Source: Symbiodinium natans | Taxonomy: Eukaryota > Sar > Dinophyceae > Suessiales > Symbiodiniaceae | Reading direction: 5' to 3' | Assembly (NCBI GenBank): GCA_905221605.1 | Contig: CAJNDS010002208.1 | Coordinates: 62,001-126,000 of the forward strand | DNA length: 64,000 bases | Shown here: positions 54,329-64,000 of the stretch, in pieces | Numbering within the stretch: position 1 is the stretch's first letter | Layout of the letters: each line of letters starts with the position of its first letter | Made by a program: the position numbers and the translations under genes | Notes under the pieces: generated by a model | Databases searched by the model: none | What the model was told of the DNA's origin: nothing | The model's input: only the letters and a program-made list of their open reading frames with translations

Positions 54329-54895
54329 TGAAGGTTTGAGGGTTCCGGCTTAAGGTTTAACTTAAACACCTCCGGCCCGAGGCCTCGGCGGATCATGCCG
54401 GCTAGCCGATATCTAAACAGCAGCACGCTTGTACTGCGCGGGTGTGGATCCTGTTTTGTGCATAATCTGCCATCAGCCCAAAGACTGCAAGGCCTGTCCA
54501 ATCCAGGTAACAACTCCCACAGATATCCTAAAACCTCCCAGCCGCACAAAAGCCAGCCAACATTCCAAGCCTAGGCCAAGCCTGAAGCACAAATCAGCTA
54601 GCCCATCCAAGTTCAGCTAACGCCCCTGAAGCTTCCGATTGGTTGATACCTGTTCGGCAGCCCCAGCAAAACCGAGTGCAAAGTGAATCTGTCTTTTTGG
54701 CATTTGGGGAGGTCTTCCTGACATGCAACTCATTGGACCGCCGGGGGCCCACGAGTTCACCATGTCGCGCCATGTTGCAAGATGTTGCACCATGTTGCCG
54801 AAATGCACGCGGTGGCGCGGTGTTGGAAACGCGAGGCTGGGCTTTTATCTTCTGGGAGTCCTGGTGCCCGCGATGCAATGATGCAAGATCGCAAG

Positions 54896-55062
54896 ATCCA
54901 AAGATGTTCCGAGAAACGCTTCATGGGCACATGCTGCTGGGCTGCCAGCTGGCTCAGCCAGCTCAGCAGGTGCTCCTTGGTGAAGAGGCCTACATGTCGC
55001 AGCGGCATTTCCTGGAGGCCGGGGCGGAGCATGGCGAAGCATTGCGCAAAAGGGAGGGTTGA
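54896..55062 (+). CDS. Exon candidate, unknown
   Basis: After GATCGCAAG the frame reads KMFRETLHGHMLLGCQLAQP, then AQQVLLGEEAYMSQRHFLEA and GAEHGEALRKREG with TGA. It is strongly protein-like (helical, His- and Gln-rich). A donor at GAGG/GTTGAA just before the stop would allow continuation into the block at 55099. No family recognised. Confidence 0.4.
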
Positions 55063-55098
55063 ATCTTCTGACTACACACACCACAAATTGAGGCCCAG

Positions 55099-55326
55099 AT
55101 GTGCCGGCGCCTGTTCGGGCCATCGGAAACGAAGCCGGTGGCAGCTTTGGAGTCGGAGCCGGAGGCCGAGGCAGCCGCGGCGGAGGGCTTGGAGCCGGGC
55201 ACCCAACGCATTGCAGCACTGCACAAAGAGCCTTCAAACAAAGCATCGCCCCAAAGACAGAAAAAAAAGCAAAACGAAAATGAGGAAATGTTAAAGGAAG
55301 ATGCAGAAGAGAGGAGAAGATGGTGA
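55099..55326 (+). CDS. Acidic/Lys-rich ORF or exon, 75 codons
   Basis: ATG directly after an acceptor-like GAGGCCCAG. It reads MCRRLFGPSETKPVAALESE, PEAEAAAAEGLEPGTQRIAA, LHKEPSNKASPQRQKKKQNE and ...MLKEDAEERRRW. A GTGAGA donor sits at 55324, two bases before the stop is reached, so it is likely an internal exon. Composition is typical of a disordered, charged segment. Function unknown. Confidence 0.45.
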   Translation: MCRRLFGPSETKPVAALESEPEAEAAAAEGLEPGTQRIAALHKEPSNKASPQRQKKKQNENEEMLKEDAEERRRW

Positions 55327-55593
55327 GATGTTCTCATTGAGGCCCTTGCTGGAGCCAGAAGAGGACCAGCAACAAACATGGCTGCTCTTGCAGCGGCAGC
55401 CCCAAGCCAAAGATCTTTGCCGACGCTGTTCAGCCTGCTTCGTGAGAGGTCGATGCCCTTGCAGCAACTGCTCCCCTTGGTGCAGCAACGGGCCCGCAAG
55501 AGTGCAGGTTGCAGATCCTTGCCATGCACAGAACATGTGCAGTGGAGCTTAACTTGCAAAGGCAGCATTCAGGCGACCATCTGTGAATCTTAG
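55327..55593 (+). CDS. Coding-like block with two competing frames
   Basis: One frame reads LRPLLEPEEDQQQTWLLLQR then a Cys-rich run (CRRCSACFVRGRCPCSNC). The other reads QRSLPTLFSLLRERSMPLQQ then LLPLVQQRARKSAG. Both look plausible and I cannot choose. It is probably the continuation of the gene at 54896-55326. Confidence 0.3.
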   Translation, partial: DVLIEALAGARRGPATNMAALAAAAPSQRSLPTLFSLLRERSMPLQQLLPLVQQRARKSAGCRSLPCTEHVQWSLTCKGSIQATICES

Positions 55594-55599
55594 AATGAA

Positions 55600-56130
55600 G
55601 AGTTGGAGGACTAAACTGACTAAACTGAAGTAAACATAGCAAACAAACCATACTGCCCGGCCTGAGTCTTTCCTTGGTCGCACGAGGCACCTCACTGGCG
55701 GTCAGGGAACCACTGCTTCGAGCGCGGCCTACCAGGTGCGAGAGATCGGAGCGAGAGAGAGAGAGAGAGAGAGACGTCCTCCCTCAGGCCCAATAGAAGC
55801 AGAAGATGTCACTCGGGAATTTTTCAACTTTTGCACTCCACTGTGTAAGCATGTTGTAGTAGTTATATAAGTGAGAGCAGCGCTTTAGACGAGTGAAGGG
55901 CAGGTTTCGTTTACGTTTCGCAGGGTCAGGTGTGGGGTGAGCTGGATTGTGGGAGCCCACTGTCCTCATCCCCTCGATTCCCGCTTCATGTGCAGATGTC
56001 CTCTTGAAAACGGGGAGGGCAGAAACTGAGGAAACGGGCTGGCCTGCGTACCTATTGAAGGAGAATGCTGGATAATGACGAGGAGAAACAGAGATTGAAC
56101 ACTTTGAAGGGCAAGCGCTCTCTCAAAACA

Positions 56131-56187
<57 letters not shown>

Positions 56188-57600
56188 TATGACATGAGAT
56201 CTTTGGTTCTTGCGTGCTGCTCCGCTACGTTGACCAATACGCGTTTTCGAGGCATCGTGCATCGTTAATGCTGAGTCTGACATTGGACAGCTAGAGCCGA
56301 AGGGGACACCGAACAGTTCAAAACAGATGGGCAAGATGACGCAAAGTAGACTTGAAGGGCATCAACACTCATTTCGATCACTTGTTGTCTGTTGTCTCTG
56401 CTGACAGCAGTGAGAGTGAGCTTACTCGAGTGGTTGACAGAGCGAGCGACACGAAGGCGGACGAAGAGGAGTGCTGAGCAAAAGGCAGTCCACATCAGGA
56501 AGCACGTGAGCCACCATTTGCCCCATTTGCACCATGCTGCCCAAGGCACCCATGGTGGGGGGATGTGGGCGGTTTCACCTTGTCTCACACATCTTCACCC
56601 CACGGACATCTTACATCTTGGAAGCAGCACGGCGAAAGATTGCCTGCCATAAGTTCACGAATCATGACTGAGACGTCCTGAGCGCCAGAGCCGAACGTTT
56701 TCGAGCTTTCTTCCTGGCGAATTTGGCGAGGAGGGTTCCCAGCTTGGTTAGTTCAAGGAAGTTTGGTTAAATACAGAACCTTGGGGACTGGGCAGAAAAA
56801 AACGCAAAACCCAAAACGATTCCCTGTGCAGTGCGATCAGAGTGCGGCGCTGGATGCTCTCTCAGGACAGCGCACTGCTAAGAAGTCGAAGGGTTGAGAC
56901 TTTGCGGTTTGGGACTGCAAGGAAGATCAGGCTCTGCAGACTGACCTGAGCACGACCACCAAACTGTCTGAAACCATCAACCCCTACCCATACTTCCCGA
57001 CCCACTCCCGACGCCCTGCTGGAGTCCCGGGGCGCTTTCCTGTTGTGAATTTCTCCCTGTCGTAGGCCTATAGGCGAGGCCGACACAGTGCCCTCTTTTA
57101 AGAGCTACTGGTACCAGTCAGCGACAACCCTGCATCACCGGCAGGACCCGCGCTACACTTCGTGGCCTTTAAATGCTCCGCAGGTACTTGTATACTTCTC
57201 GATTCGTCGCTTGGGGCGGCCATGCGTGCCACCATGTGCCACCTATCCCTTGCTTTCAGCCTATAGAACTTCGCGCCGAAACAGCAACGCAAGCGATGGC
57301 ACCAGCTTAAACACACCGAAGTACCCTTGGGCTACGGTGGTCTTAGGGGGACATGCCTCCAGCGCGAAGTTCTGAGCCTTCAAGTGCCGAAGGAAAGAAA
57401 AAAGATGAGGGAACGGAGCATCAGGCATCCCTTCAATCCAAACAGCATGGGGCACATGGGCGCAGAGAAATTTGTTCGCGAGGATTTTTGGACACTGCGG
57501 CTGCTTTCGACGTGCAGTTGGACGATGTTGGGCACTTGTGATTTGGCAATTTGTGTGTCGGATAGAAAGGAGGAAGCCACGAACGGATGGTATTGATGTC
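55600..57600. other. Stretch with microsatellites and ambiguous ORFs
   Basis: It contains a GA run near 55752, a GCT microsatellite at 56131-56184, and mutually antisense ORFs at 57261-57644 (minus) and 57353-57541 (plus, ATG start, ...DTAAAFDVQLDDVGHL). Neither strand can be preferred from the sequence alone. Confidence 0.35.
56131..56184. repeat. (GCT)n microsatellite
   Basis: 18 GCT trinucleotides. Poly-Ala or poly-Ser in translation depending on frame. Confidence 0.95.
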
Positions 57601-57615
57601 CTTACGCTGCTGACG

Positions 57616-58029
57616 CTATCGTTGTCGCCAAAGCTGCTGCCCACGCCCCATCACGCTTGCGCTTCTGTGCGTCGATGTGCAGTATCTTCTTCGTACGGGA
57701 TACGGTAGGGGATTTTCTGGATGAGCCTCCTTTGTGTCTCTCTGCTGGCGATGTTCCTCATATTCTCGTAATTCGGGGTGGTGGTGGGTCTTTTCCCTGG
57801 AGATTACGAGGAATATTTGTGATTTTGTCTGCAAGGAGGTTCTGAAGTTGTTCGTTTGGTCTCTCCGCGACATAAGTCTTCTGGAGTGACGATATTTAAT
57901 TAGAGCTTTTGGGAACGGTAATCTCACATCCTTGGAGATTTCTAATTGGTGCCTAAGCGAGAATGGAATATTCAATCTCTCATATCGGGAGGTCGAAGAA
58001 ACGTCTTCTTGGCTCGTATACCCATTCAT
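57616..58029 (-). CDS. Hypothetical minus-strand ORF, 137 codons
   Basis: It starts with ATG at 58029 and reads MNGYTSQEDVSSTSRYERLN, SLRHQLEISKDVRLPFPKAL, RRDQTNNFRTSLQTKSQIFL, then a His/Glu/Arg-rich segment (HHHPELREYEEHRQQRDTKE) and ...GRGQQLWRQR. It is one of the few uninterrupted ATG-started frames outside the LINE. Basic, hydrophilic and without a recognised domain. It lies in AT-richer sequence than the exons at 6-27 kb. Confidence 0.35.
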   Translation of the reverse strand: MNGYTSQEDVSSTSRYERLNIPFSLRHQLEISKDVRLPFPKALIKYRHSRRLMSRRDQTNNFRTSLQTKSQIFLVISREKTHHHPELREYEEHRQQRDTKEAHPENPLPYPVRRRYCTSTHRSASVMGRGQQLWRQR

Positions 58030-58565
58030 ATCATGCCTAGATAATGCGAAACGATTCCCCCTCTAATTTGATTCTGATCTAGTGCCCATCTATTTTTGGC
58101 GAATATTTGTCCCATAGAATACTATAATAAGAAGGCATCTCGCATTTGCAATTGATGTGGACACATATTTGATTCATGATGATGGACACTATTATACTCT
58201 TGACACAAGTTATTGAGGTTAATGTAAGCCCGGCGCGCTCTGACCCTCGTGGTCTTGTTAATAGATACAGATACCATAGACGCAGATTTAGATTAAGACA
58301 TCATCACCGATTTCGATCCCGTTCAGACGTATATATAGCTAGGCGATGAAGATCGCGTAGTAGAAGCAGAATTCCACCCCCACCCCTAGATAACTGGACC
58401 CTAAAAGGGCGCCTACTCGCTGGCGCCGCCAACCTTTTTGCCGGCGCTCGGGGTACCGCTTGTGCAGCCACCTTTTGTTCCCCCACCTTTTGCGTAGGCT
58501 TTCGTGCAGCAGCCGCCCGGTCGTTTTGGTTTCCAAATGTGGCATGAATTCTAAGATATTATAAT
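58030..58565. other. Spacer before the 57-bp array
   Basis: AT-rich to about 58330, then a GC-rich segment (58370-58540) whose minus frame reads RKRWGNKRWLHKRYPERRQK then GWRRQRVGALLG. That frame runs into the array and has no independent support. Confidence 0.35.
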
Positions 58566-58572
58566 AGAACCA

Positions 58573-61500
58573 TAGAGCCCACGGACTCCTTGAAGGGATC
58601 CACTGACACCTTGAAGGGAAATTCCTTGTCAACATATTACAAAAGAACCACAGAGCCCACGGTCACCTTGAAGGGAATTTGTTTGTCCAGATATTATAAC
58701 AGAACCACAGAGCCCACGGACACCTTGAAGCGAATGTCCTTGTCAAGCTGGTGCAACAGAACCACAGTGCCAACGGACATCTTGAAGGGAATTATAATAG
58801 ATTCCCAGAGTCCACGGACTCCTTGAAGGGAATTTCTTTCTCAAGGTGTTGTAACAGAACCACAATGCCCGTGGACACCTTGAAGGGAATTTCCTTCTCA
58901 AGCTGTTGCAACAGAGCCACAGAGCCCACGGACACCTTGAAGGCAATTTCCTTGTCAAGATTTGCAATAGAACCACAGAGCCCACGGACTCCTTGAAAGG
59001 AATTTCCTTCTCAGGATTTGCAATAGAACCACAAAGCCCACGAACACCTGGAAGAGCCCACGGACTCCTTGAAAGGAATTTCCTCGTCAAGATGAAATAA
59101 CAGAACCATAGAGTCCACGGACACCTTGAAGGGAATTCAAGACGTTGCAATAGAACCACAGAGCCCACGGACACCTTGAAGGGAATTGTAACAGAACCAT
59201 AGAGCCCACGGACACCTTGAAAGGAATTTCCTTGTCAAGATGTTGCAACAGAACCATAGAGCCCACGGACACCCTTGAATGGAGTTTCCTTGTCAAGATG
59301 TTGCAGCAGAACCACAGAGTCCACGGACATCTTGAAGTGAATGTCCTTGTCAAGCTGGTGCAACAGAACCACAATGCCAAAGGATACCTTGAAGGGAATT
59401 GTAATAGAATCACAGAGCCCACAGACTCCTTGAAGGGAATTTCCTTCTCAAGGTATTACAACAGAACCACAAAGTCCATGGATCCCTTGAAGGGAATGTC
59501 CTTATCAAGATGTTGCAACAAAATCATAGAGCCCACGGGCACCTTGAAGGGAAATTCCTTCTCAAGCTGTTGCAACAGAATAACAGAGACCACGGGCACC
59601 TTGAAGGGAATTTCTCGTCAAGATGTTACAACAGAACCACAGAGCCCACGGATACCTTGAAGGGAATTTCCTTGTCAAGATGTTTCAACAGAACCTTAGA
59701 GCCCACGGACACCCTTGAATGGAGTTTCCTTGTCAAGATATTGCAATAGAACCATAGAGTCCACGGACATCTTGAAGCGAATGTCCTTGTCAAGCTGGTG
59801 CAACAGAACCATAGTGCCAAAGAACACCTTGAAGGCAATTTCCTTGTCAAGTTCATGCAGCAGAACCACAGAGCCCACGGATACCTTGAAGGGAATTTAT
59901 TTGTCAAGATATTGCAACAGAACCACAGAGCCCATGGGCACCTTGAAGGCAATTTCCTTGTCAAGATGTTGCAACAGAACCTCAGAGTCCATGGATTCCT
60001 TGAAGGAAATTTCCTTATCAAGTTGTTGCAACAGAACCACAGAGCCCACGGACACCTTGAAACGAATGTCCTTGTCAAGCTGGTGCAACAGAACCACAGT
60101 GCCAAAGGTCACCTTGAAGGGAATTGTAACAGAACCACAGAGCCCACGGACTCCTTGAAGGGAATTTCCTTCTCAAGGTGATGCAATAGAACCTCAAAGC
60201 CCGTGGTCACCTTATAGGGAACTTCCTTCGCAAGATTATGTAACAGAATCATAGAGCCCACGGATACCTTGAAGACAATTTCCTTGTCAAGATGTTGCAA
60301 CAGAATCATAGAGCCAACGGACTCCTTGAAGGGAATTCAAGATGTTACAACAGAACCGCAGAGCCCACGGACACATTGAAGCGAAATTCCTTGTCAAGAT
60401 ATTACAACAGAAATTCAGAGCCCACGGACATCTTGAAGGGAATTTCCTTGTCAAGACGTTGCAACAGAACCACAGAGCCCACGGACACCTTGAAGGGAAT
60501 TTCCCTTGCCAAGACGTTGCAACAGAACCACAGAGCCTACGGACACCTTGAAGGGAATTGCAACAGAACCACAGAGTCCACGGACACCTTGAAGGCAATT
60601 TCCTGGTCAAGATGTTGTAACAGCACTACAGAGCCCACGGACAGCTGGAAGAAAACTTCCTTATCAAGATATTGCAACGGAACCACAGAGCCCACGGACA
60701 CCTCGAAAAGAATCGCCTTATCAAGATGTTGCAACAGAACCCCAGAACCCGGGGACACCTTGAAAAAAATCTCCTTATCAAGATATTGCAATAGAACCAC
60801 AGAGACCACGGACACCTTGAAGAGAATTTCCTTATCAAGATGTTGCAACAGAACCATAGAGCCCACGGCTACCTTGAAGAGAATTCCCTTGTCAAGATGT
60901 TGCAACAGAAGCACAGAGCCCACAAGCACCTTGCAGAAATTTCCTTGTCAAGCTGTTGCAGCAGAACCACAGAGCCCACGGACACCTTGAAGAGAATTCT
61001 CTTGTCAAGATATTGCAACAGAATCCCAGAGCCCACGGACACCTTGAAGAGAATTTCTTTGTCAAGTTGTTGCAACAGAACCACAGAGCCCACGGACACC
61101 TTGAAGACAATTTCCTTATCAAGATGTTGCAACAGAATCACAGAGCCCACGGACTCCTTGAAAGGAATTTCCTTCTCAGGATTTGCAACAGAACCACAAA
61201 GCCCACGAACACCTGGAAGAGCCCACGGACTCCTTGAAAGGAATTTCCTCGTCAAGATGAAGTAACAGAACCATAGAGCCCACGGATACCTTGAAGGGAA
61301 TTCAAGACGTTGCAATAGAACCACAGAGCCCACGGACACCTTGAAGGGAATTGTAACAGAACCACAGAGCCCACGGACACCTTGAAGGGAATGTCCTTGT
61401 CAAGCTGGTGCAACAGAACCACAATGCCAAAGGATACCTTGAAGGGAGTTGTAATAGAATCTTAGAGCCCACAGACTCCTTGAAGGGAATTTCCTTCTCA

Positions 61501-63755
61501 AGGTATTGCAACAGAACCACAAAGTCCGTGGACCCCTTAAAGGGAATGTCCTTATCAAGATGTTGCAACAAAATCATAGAGCCCACGGGCACCTTGAAGG
61601 GAAATTCCTTCTCAAGCTGTTGCAACAGAATAACAGAGACCACGGGCACCTTGAAGGGAATTTCCTCGTCAAGATATTACAACAGAACCACAGAGCCCAC
61701 GGATACCTTGAAGGGAATTTCCTTGTCAAGATGTTTCAATAGAACCTTAGAGCCCACGGACACCCTTGAATGGAGTTTCCTTGTCAAGATGTTGCAATAG
61801 AACCACAGAGTCCACGGACATCTTGAAACGAATGTCCTTGTCAAGCTGGTGCAACAGAACCATCGTGCCAAAGAACACCTTGAAGGCAATTTCCTTGTCA
61901 AGTTCATGCAGCAGAACCACAGAGCCCACGGATACCTTGAAGGGAATTTGCGTGTCAAGATATTGCAACAGAACCACAGAGCCCACGGGCACCTTGAAGG
62001 CAATTTCCTTATCAAGATGTTGCAACAGAACCTCAGAGTCCATGGACACCTTGAAGGATATTTTCTTATCAAGTTGTTGCAACAGAACCACAGAGCCCAT
62101 GGACACCTTGAAGCGAATGTCCTTGTCAAGCTGGTGCAACAGAACCACAGTGCCAAAGGTCACCTTGAAGGGAATTGTAACAGAACCACAGAGCCCACGG
62201 ATTCCTTGAAGGGAATTTCCTTCTCAAGGTGTTGCAATAGAACTTCAAAGCCCGTGGTCACCTTATAGGGAACTTCCTTCGCAAGATTATGCAACAGAAT
62301 CATAGAGCCCACGGACACCTTGAAGACAATTTCCTTGTCAAGATGTTGCAACAGAATCGCAGAGCCAACGGACTCCTTGAAGGGAATTCAAGATGTTACA
62401 ACAGAACCGCAGAGCCCACGGACACATTGAATCGAAATTCCTTGTAAAGATATTGCAACAGAAATTCAGAGCCCACGGACATCTTGAAGGGGATTTCCTT
62501 GTCAAGACGTTGTAACAGAACCACAGAGCCCACGGACACCTTGAAGGGAATTTCCCTTGCCAAGATGTTGCAACAGAACCACAGAGCCTACTACAGAGCC
62601 CACGGACAGCTGGAAGAAAACTTCCTTATCAAGATATTGCAACGGAACCACAGAGCCCACGGACACCTCGAAAAGAATCGCCTTGTCAAGATGTTGCAAC
62701 AGAACCCCAGAACCCGCGGACACCTTGAAAAAAATCTCCTTATCAAGATATTGCAATAGAACCACAGAGACCACGGACACCTTGAAGAGAATTCCCTTGT
62801 CAAGATGTTGCAACAGAAGCACAGAGCCCACAAGCACCTTGCAGAAATTTCCTTGTCAAGCTGTTGCAGCAGAACCACAGAGCCCACGGACACCTTGAAG
62901 AGAATTCCCTTGTCAAGATGTTGCAACAGAATCCCAGAGCCCACGGACACCTTGAAGAGAATTTCCTTGTCAAGCTGTTGCAACAGAACCACAGAGACCA
63001 CGGACACCTTGAAGGGAATTTCCTTATCAAGATGTTGCAACAGAACCACAGAGCCCACGGACTTCTTGAAAGGAATTTCCTTCTCAGGATTTGCAACAGA
63101 ATCACAAAGCCCACAAATACCTGGAAGCAATTTGCTTGTCAAGATATTGCAACAGAACCACAGAGCCCACGGACACCCTTGAAGGGAAATTGCTTCTCAA
63201 GCTGTTGCAACAGAAAAACAGAGGCCACGGACACCTTGAAGGGAATTTCCTTGTCAAGATGTTGCAACAGAACCACAGAGCCCGCGGACCCCTTGAAGGG
63301 AATTTCCTTGTCAAGATGTTGCAACAGAACCATAGAGCCCACAGACTCCTTGAAAGGAATTTCCTTCTCAGGATTTGCAACAGAACCACAAAGTCCACGA
63401 ACCCCTGGAAGCAATTTCCTTGTCAAGATACTGCAACAGAACCACAGAGCCCACGGACAAAGTTCCTTCTCAAGCTGTTGCAACAGAATCACAGAGGCCA
63501 CGGACACCTTGAAGGGAATTTCCTTGTCAAGACAAGATGATGCAACAGAACCACAGAGCCCGCGGACACCTTGAAGGGAATTTTCTTGTCAAGATGTTAT
63601 AATAGACCCAGAGAGCCCACGCACACCTTGAAGAGAAGTTCCTTGTCAAGATATTGCAACAGAACCAGAGAGCCCACGGACACCTTGAAGGGAAATTCCT
63701 TCTCAAGGTATTGCAACAGAACCACAGAGCCCATGGACACCTTGCAGGGAATGTC
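58573..63755. repeat. 57-bp minisatellite array (about 91 copies) with higher-order structure
   Basis: The unit is close to TTGCAACAGAACCACAGAGC, then CCACGGACACCTTGAAGGGA, then ATTTCCTTGTCAAGATG, 57 bp. Because 57 is a multiple of 3, all six frames stay open for long stretches (for example NRTTEPTDTLKGISLSR on plus and WFCCNILTRKFPSRCPWAL on minus). Indels break every frame repeatedly, so I do not call a gene. Marker variants recur at a fixed distance: the word around 59372 recurs at 61423 and the one ending 60240 at 62291, both 2051 bp apart (36 units). Other markers recur at 1908 and 2165 bp, which shows later unit gains and losses. Confidence 0.96.
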
Positions 63756-63759
63756 CTTG

Positions 63760-64000
63760 TACCATTTCCGCATCGTTTCCCCTAGCAGCTCAAAAATGAG
63801 TGGTTGGAAACCATATTCTGAATCGCACATTGCCGCATAATATCTTGTGATGAGCGCTTGAGTTCTGTATACGTCCTCGCCGTAGCAGCTGGTTCCTCAG
63901 CTGCCTTTTATGGGCGCCGAAATCATAAATAGAGATGGTCAAACTCGGGAATCTTCGTCAAACGATCTTCCTTAATATCGAAATTACATTCAAAGCGCAC
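63760..64000. other. Right end of window, nothing recognised
   Basis: Unique sequence after the array. No coding-like frame of useful length. Confidence 0.4.

Noticed and set aside
58590-63574. ORFs of 100-236 codons in the 57-bp array as a repeat-protein gene
   Set aside because: The unit length is a multiple of 3, so all frames are open by construction. Frames on both strands are equally long and are broken repeatedly by indels; no start or splice context.
1-64000. Dinoflagellate spliced-leader relic (ending TTTTGGCTCAAG) marking retroposed genes
   Set aside because: I looked for the leader end in both orientations and found no convincing match; GCTCAAG occurrences near 347 and 54168 lack the rest.
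1-64000. rRNA, tRNA or other RNA genes
   Set aside because: No conserved rRNA core or clear tRNA cloverleaf with matching A and B boxes was recognised by eye; a covariance-model scan would be needed.

Overview
This window reads as nuclear DNA of a dinoflagellate, most likely a Symbiodiniaceae-type (Symbiodinium-like) genome. The evidence is: no long host ORFs; many short GC-rich coding blocks that join in frame only when spliced at AG acceptors and GT or GC donors; abundant microsatellites and minisatellites; TTTAGGG telomere-like repeats inside the sequence; and an 8.75 kb non-LTR retrotransposon whose first ORF carries a C5-cytosine DNA methyltransferase, an element type I recall being described from Symbiodinium. 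No bacterial operon structure, rRNA or CRISPR array is visible.

Layout. 1-6.7 kb: few features, simple repeats and a decayed minus-strand ORF (4.8-5.2 kb). 6.7-27 kb: mostly rightward, intron-rich coding blocks. The best chains are 6697-7445, 9460-10866, 15278-15665, 17056-17364, 18298-20821 (six exons with compatible phases), 21123-21528, 21806-22640, 23352-23941, 25108-25434 and 25928-26305. One leftward terminal exon pair lies at 12759-13234. Several blocks may be exons of the same long genes; I assign no function except that 25928-26305 looks like the N-terminal leader of a plastid-targeted protein. 11.2-12.4 kb holds a perfect inverted repeat, inverted telomere-like repeats and AT-rich DNA.

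27.0-33.2 kb is a minisatellite with a 41-bp unit (about 125 copies), interrupted by a 0.9-kb unrelated segment. At its right edge (33.16-34.7 kb) lies a frame-broken coding region that looks unlike the neighbouring exons. 35-44.6 kb mixes microsatellites, short exon candidates (best: 41161-41606, membrane protein C-terminus), decayed minus-strand ORFs and a T-tract/GC-core/A-tract repeat cluster.

45.3-54.1 kb is the leftward LINE. ORF1 (1545 codons) contains a motif-complete C5 methyltransferase, one or two ubiquitin-like beta-grasp regions (one ending LRGG), an acidic linker and a C-terminal coiled coil. One in-frame TGA separates it from ORF2 (partial APE endonuclease, reverse transcriptase, CCHC knuckle, RNase H), which is broken by two frameshifts. 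The element is flanked by a 14-bp direct repeat made of telomere-type sequence.

54.1-58.5 kb has telomere-like repeats, a G-tract and several coding blocks on both strands. 58.57-63.76 kb is a second minisatellite (57-bp unit, about 91 copies) with a higher-order repeat of about 2051 bp. All exon models are read by eye from splice-site and frame logic and should be treated as predictions.
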